Shown in pieces: positions 6,675 to 9,118 of a stretch of DNA of 9,118 bases (positions are counted from its first letter, which is position 1; the number at the start of each line of letters is the position of its first letter). A program made the translations under genes and the position numbers. The stretch lies in NCBI GenBank assembly GCA_902782475.1, contig CACZNR010000070.1, forward strand, positions 1 through 9,118. The letters are read 5' to 3'. The stretch is from an uncultured Eubacteriales bacterium (GTDB lineage Bacteria > Bacillota > Clostridia > Christensenellales > Christensenellaceae). The notes below the pieces were generated by a model. It had not been told where the DNA came from. It ran no database searches and saw only the letters and a program-made list of their open reading frames with translations.

Positions 6675-6743
6675 TCATTCCTTAACGATGAAGGAAGTAA
6701 GTACAGTTATAAAGAATACTGATCCAAGTAATATCTTAAGCAT
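6675..6743 (-). CDS. Small hydrophobic membrane protein, 22 residues
   Basis: An open reading frame of 22 codons with a single hydrophobic stretch (residues 3-20, LLGSVFFITVLTSFIV in the middle), a lysine near the N-terminus and a KE end: the pattern of a single-pass small membrane protein. Its ATG is preceded by a perfect AGGAGG with the ideal 7-nt spacing, and it overlaps the stop of the four-helix protein gene by 8 nt, which points to coupled translation. It is the last gene of the minus-strand envelope operon. I recognise no family. The quality of the ribosome site against the very short length is the main argument; the chance alternative is that AGGAGG merely encodes Arg-Arg in the upstream gene. 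Confidence 0.55.
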   Translation of the reverse strand: MLKILLGSVFFITVLTSFIVKE

Positions 6744-7080
6744 ATTTTTTCCTCCTTATGTATCCGAACATGCCGCTCACCGTAAGCAGCAGACCTGCTA
6801 TCAGATAGATCTCCATCAGGTGATTCGTCGTGCCGTATATCAGAAGCACACCCTCTATTATGCTTCCGACTGATAATGTCATTATTCCCATGTGTGCAAT
6901 GAATTCCGTCATGTTGTCCCTGAATATCAGTACTCTTATGAGCCCCAGGATAAGAGGGATAAGGAATGCACCATACATGAAGGGTGTGAACACTCCAAAG
7001 CTGAAATACTCATATATTGCTCCAAATGCTGCAAGGAACAGTGTTTCTCCAAGATAGATCCAAATATATTTCCTGTTCAT
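6736..7080 (-). CDS. Four-helix integral membrane protein of unknown function
   Basis: A 114-residue protein with four predicted membrane helices at about 6-26, 33-52, 60-83 and 88-107. Basic ends (MNRK at the start, RRKKYA at the end) predict that both termini are cytoplasmic. I do not recognise the family, and no catalytic motif stands out; charged or polar residues inside or near helices include Glu12, Glu24, Glu59, His63 and Glu76. I chose the ATG at 7080, which lies one base after the stop of the glycosidase gene; a TTG at 7089 would add three residues and overlap that gene by 8 nt. Its position after a glycosyltransferase and a phosphodiester glycosidase suggests a role in envelope glycan assembly or transport, as an inference only. 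Confidence 0.75.
   Translation of the reverse strand: MNRKYIWIYLGETLFLAAFGAIYEYFSFGVFTPFMYGAFLIPLILGLIRVLIFRDNMTEFIAHMGIMTLSVGSIIEGVLLIYGTTNHLMEIYLIAGLLLTVSGMFGYIRRKKYA
6751..6756 (-). promoter_or_regulatory. Ribosome binding site of the small membrane protein
   Basis: A perfect AGGAGG on the minus strand sits 7 nt before the ATG at 6743. The same six bases are the AGG AGG (Arg-Arg) codons 109-110 of the four-helix protein, which ends three codons later. Confidence 0.65.
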
Positions 7081-7081
7081 G

Positions 7082-8026
7082 TCATCCAAAGTAAACGATA
7101 TCGCTTACGCTCCTTTCCTTGATCTTATTGCCGCTGGTGGTAGGATTGTTAATGACCTCTCCGTTGAATACCATGGTGGAAGATCCTCCACCGTCCAGAT
7201 TATATGCCGTCTCCACTCCTAGGCTCTCCATGAACTCTGCAAGCTGGTATACGCTTAGTCCCTCACTTGTGGACGTCCTTCCGTCAGATACTACGAAAAC
7301 GTAGTGCCCTTCATCTATGTAGCCTATGGCTGTCCTTGGATTGCTTGCCATGGCCTTTCCAACTTCATAGTCAGTGCTTACTGATATCTCTCCGTCCACG
7401 ATGAGCCCCGGTCCGAATGACAGCAGCTGGTAAGCACCCTTCTCCATGAGCTCTTCGGCAGTTATCTCAGACTCGTTTATTATCTCCCATGTGCCGTCAG
7501 TGTATATGACAAGGTCCTGTGCGTTATTTCTTGCAGTACTTCTGTAGAGGACTCCGTTCTTTATGACATAACCCTTTTCCTGGGCTCCATAGTAATCACC
7601 GTTTATTGCTATGACTGCATCGTTGTCCTCTGCTATCTGAGAAGTCTTGTCAGTTATGTTCTTGCCGTATGTATCCTCCGCAAAGGCTGTGGAGAATGCT
7701 GAAAGATCTGTGAAATATATGTCTGCCACATATATGTCAGTGTCATATTCTCTGTAAGTACTGATCTCCACCCTGAGCCCGTCTGATTCATAGGTCGTAT
7801 CTGTCACTGTGACATTGGATGAGGTCTTTTCAGTGCTCAGTGTCAGTGCTTCTGCAAGGCCCGTGCTCTCATTTTCTGCCGTTGCAGAAGGAACTGTATT
7901 TGTTGCAACAGATGTTACAGCAGTGCTGTCATAGGTCCTTCTTATGAGGAACGTATCCCCAAGTACATAAATGGTAAAGACTACCAGTATTATGAGATAA
8001 CCGATCGTGATCTTTCTTTTCATCAT
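7082..8026 (-). CDS. Membrane-anchored NAGPA-type phosphodiester glycosidase
   Basis: A 314-residue protein with an N-terminal anchor (basic MMKRK, then hydrophobic residues about 6-27), a Ser/Thr-rich linker (about 31-80) and an extracytoplasmic catalytic domain (about 80-314). The domain matches the phosphodiester glycosidase family (PF09992, named for the mammalian uncovering enzyme, often labelled exopolysaccharide biosynthesis in bacteria): INGDYYG (141-147), YVIKNGVLYR (153-162), SFGPGLIVDGEI (203-214), NPRTAIGY (229-236), VVSDGR (245-250), YNLDGGGSSTM (275-285) and the ending ERSVSDIVYF. Homologues cleave sugar-1-phosphodiester bonds on teichoic acids or other surface polymers; the substrate here is unknown. 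GGAGG at 8031-8035 is 4 nt from the first ATG (8026) and 7 nt from the second (8023), so the true start may be 8023. The first ATG overlaps the upstream stop as ATGA. Confidence 0.9.
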   Translation of the reverse strand: MMKRKITIGYLIILVVFTIYVLGDTFLIRRTYDSTAVTSVATNTVPSATAENESTGLAEALTLSTEKTSSNVTVTDTTYESDGLRVEISTYREYDTDIYVADIYFTDLSAFSTAFAEDTYGKNITDKTSQIAEDNDAVIAINGDYYGAQEKGYVIKNGVLYRSTARNNAQDLVIYTDGTWEIINESEITAEELMEKGAYQLLSFGPGLIVDGEISVSTDYEVGKAMASNPRTAIGYIDEGHYVFVVSDGRTSTSEGLSVYQLAEFMESLGVETAYNLDGGGSSTMVFNGEVINNPTTSGNKIKERSVSDIVYFG

Positions 8027-9036
8027 CTGTCCTCCGCAAATATGTGATTCTTCTGTACAGAGTAAGTAACAAAGAACATGAATGTCTCTGTAAGTATCTT
8101 TGCCAGATACACGTTCATACCTATAAATGAAGTAAGGATATACAGTATGTAGGTGTTTAGTATCAGTACCGATGCTGCAAGCAGTGCATACTGGAAGAAG
8201 CTCTTCTTTATGTCCTTATGAGAACTGAACACCAGTTTCCTGTTCAGAAGGAAGTTAACGCTCCCGCTGATTATCCTTGCCGTTACATTTGAAAGCGCCG
8301 TACCGAGCCCAAGCACTGTGAACAGTGTGAATAAGGCATAATCCACAATAAAGCTTGCAAAGGAGCTCATGGCATACTTTATGATCTGGAACATTATTAT
8401 GAAGGAGTCCTTGAGAGGGTCGAAATGTGAAGAAGGATTCCCCTTTTCATATATGGTCTCTATGGGCACCTCCACGATGCTGGTGTTCCTGCCTGAGAGA
8501 TCAAGGAGCATGTTCATCTCATACTCGTATCTGTTTCCGTTGATGCTGCAGAGCTCTTCGAGAAGATCTTTTGAAAATGCCCGAAGTCCCGTCTGGGTAT
8601 CACTTACCTTTCTTCCCGTGGCAAGGGCGAACAGCCCTCTTACGAATATGTTTCCTATCCTGCTTCTAAGCGGTATCTTTCCTTCAAATGTCCTGCAACC
8701 AAGGACCATGCATCTGTCTCCGTTAACATATTCCGATACGTTTGTTATATCAGTTATGGTATGCTGACCGTCTGCATCCGCTGTGACCACTATGTCATTT
8801 CTTCTGAGCCTGTCCTTAAGATATGAAAAACCAGTTTTGAGGGCATGACCCTTTCCCTCATTCTCTTCGTATGATATGACCTTTCCATATTCTTCAGCTC
8901 TTCTGAATATGTCTCTGAACTCCTGCCCGCTGCCGTCATCCACCACCAGGATGTCATACCCCTTTTCCTTTATCTGTTGAAGAAGTCCGATAAGCTTTTC
9001 GTCCGGTCTGTATGCCGGTATAAGTACTGTGATCAT
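8023..9036 (-). CDS. Family 2 glycosyltransferase fused to a GtrA-like membrane domain
   Basis: A 337-residue two-domain protein. Residues 1-215 are a polyprenyl-phosphate (DPM1/GtrB-like) GT2 domain: VLIPAYRPDE (4-13), VVDDGS (31-36), the NEGKGHALKTG loop (59-69), metal-binding DADGQH (87-92), DTQTGLRAF (146-154) and YEYEMNM (170-176). Residues about 218-335 form a GtrA-type domain (PF04138) with four membrane helices and the RxxSGSVNFLLNRKLVF segment around 254-270. The family reaction moves a sugar from a nucleotide donor to undecaprenyl phosphate on the inner face, and the GtrA part is thought to help flip the lipid-linked sugar. The start at 9036 has GGAAGG 8 nt upstream. It is the first gene of the envelope operon and overlaps the next gene by 4 nt. 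The sugar transferred is not deducible. Confidence 0.93.
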   Translation of the reverse strand: MITVLIPAYRPDEKLIGLLQQIKEKGYDILVVDDGSGQEFRDIFRRAEEYGKVISYEENEGKGHALKTGFSYLKDRLRRNDIVVTADADGQHTITDITNVSEYVNGDRCMVLGCRTFEGKIPLRSRIGNIFVRGLFALATGRKVSDTQTGLRAFSKDLLEELCSINGNRYEYEMNMLLDLSGRNTSIVEVPIETIYEKGNPSSHFDPLKDSFIIMFQIIKYAMSSFASFIVDYALFTLFTVLGLGTALSNVTARIISGSVNFLLNRKLVFSSHKDIKKSFFQYALLAASVLILNTYILYILTSFIGMNVYLAKILTETFMFFVTYSVQKNHIFAEDR

Positions 9037-9044
9037 AAGCTTTT

Positions 9045-9053
9045 CCTTCCTTT
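9045..9053 (-). promoter_or_regulatory. Ribosome binding site of the glycosyltransferase
   Basis: AAAGGAAGG on the minus strand gives two overlapping purine-rich sites, the nearer GGAAGG (9045-9050) 8 nt before the ATG. It supports the start at 9036 and the first-gene position of the glycosyltransferase. Confidence 0.7.
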
Positions 9054-9056
9054 CTT

Positions 9057-9072
9057 TTTATCAAATGATAAA
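9057..9072. repeat. Inverted repeat in the leader of the glycosyltransferase operon
   Basis: TTTATCAAATGATAAA is a perfect inverted repeat (7-bp arms, 2-bp centre) located 21-36 bases before the glycosyltransferase start codon, just upstream of its ribosome site. It may be an operator or part of a leader hairpin. The rest of the leader to the window edge is A/T-rich. A TATAAA on the minus strand near 9108-9113 is a possible -10, with its -35 outside the window. Confidence 0.4.
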
Positions 9073-9118
9073 TGCGGAAGTTAAAACAAAGCTTAAAAAA
9101 AGCAAAATTTATAGAATA

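Noticed and set aside
7081..7089. TTG start for the four-helix membrane protein
   Set aside because: An ATG at 7080, one base after the upstream stop, gives a natural basic N-terminus; the TTG would add only three residues and overlap the glycosidase gene. It is not excluded.
1..9118. CRISPR array, tRNA/rRNA gene, insertion sequence, toxin-antitoxin or defence system
   Set aside because: Searched by eye on both strands: no regular spaced repeats, no clover-leaf tRNA or rRNA sequence, no transposase or integrase motif, and no small gene pair resembling a toxin-antitoxin module.

Overview
The window looks like chromosomal DNA from a low-to-moderate GC Gram-positive anaerobe of the Bacillota. 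A clostridial, Lachnospiraceae-like genome is my best guess; the Erysipelotrichia are not excluded. The reasons are the Rex variant (DNA-binding helix followed by a SAGKPKVGY segment), the Crp/Fnr type, the GT2-GtrA fusion beside a phosphodiester glycosidase, strong AGGAGG ribosome binding sites, frequent ATA/AGA/AGG codons and short T-tract terminators. No rRNA, tRNA, CRISPR array, insertion sequence or phage gene is visible.

Left block, minus strand (1-3505). Three transcription units follow one another from right to left: a DeoR-family regulator; rex-fumC (redox-sensing repressor followed 5 nt later by class II fumarase); and the N-terminal part of a Crp/Fnr-family regulator cut by the window edge. 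Hairpin terminators separate the units, and each terminator's T-rich tract runs straight into the -35 box of the next promoter. The rex-fumC pairing places a fumarate/malate enzyme under the likely control of the NADH/NAD+ sensor it is transcribed with.

Middle gap (3433-3960). This stretch holds the deoR promoter, an apparent pseudogene remnant on the minus strand (C-terminal part of an alpha/beta-hydrolase-like protein with a frameshift at a C run), and the promoter of the plus-strand operon.

Central block, plus strand (3961-6656). This is a three-gene operon: cytoplasmic type I L-asparaginase and two tandem paralogous esterases with intact Ser-Asp-His triads. Each downstream ribosome binding site overlaps or abuts the preceding stop codon. 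A strong hairpin terminator ends the unit.

Right block, minus strand (6675-9036). This is a tightly coupled set: a polyprenyl-phosphate-type family 2 glycosyltransferase fused to a GtrA membrane domain, a membrane-anchored NAGPA-type phosphodiester glycosidase, a four-helix membrane protein of unknown function, and a 22-residue hydrophobic small protein whose AGGAGG site lies inside the end of the previous gene. Every junction overlaps or nearly touches. The set probably acts on a cell-envelope glycan.

Most of the window is ordinary chromosomal gene content, and I see no clear undescribed defence or mobile system. The best items for a second look are the small membrane protein and its cassette, the hydrolase pseudogene, the asparaginase-esterase-esterase operon and the fused terminator/promoter junctions.
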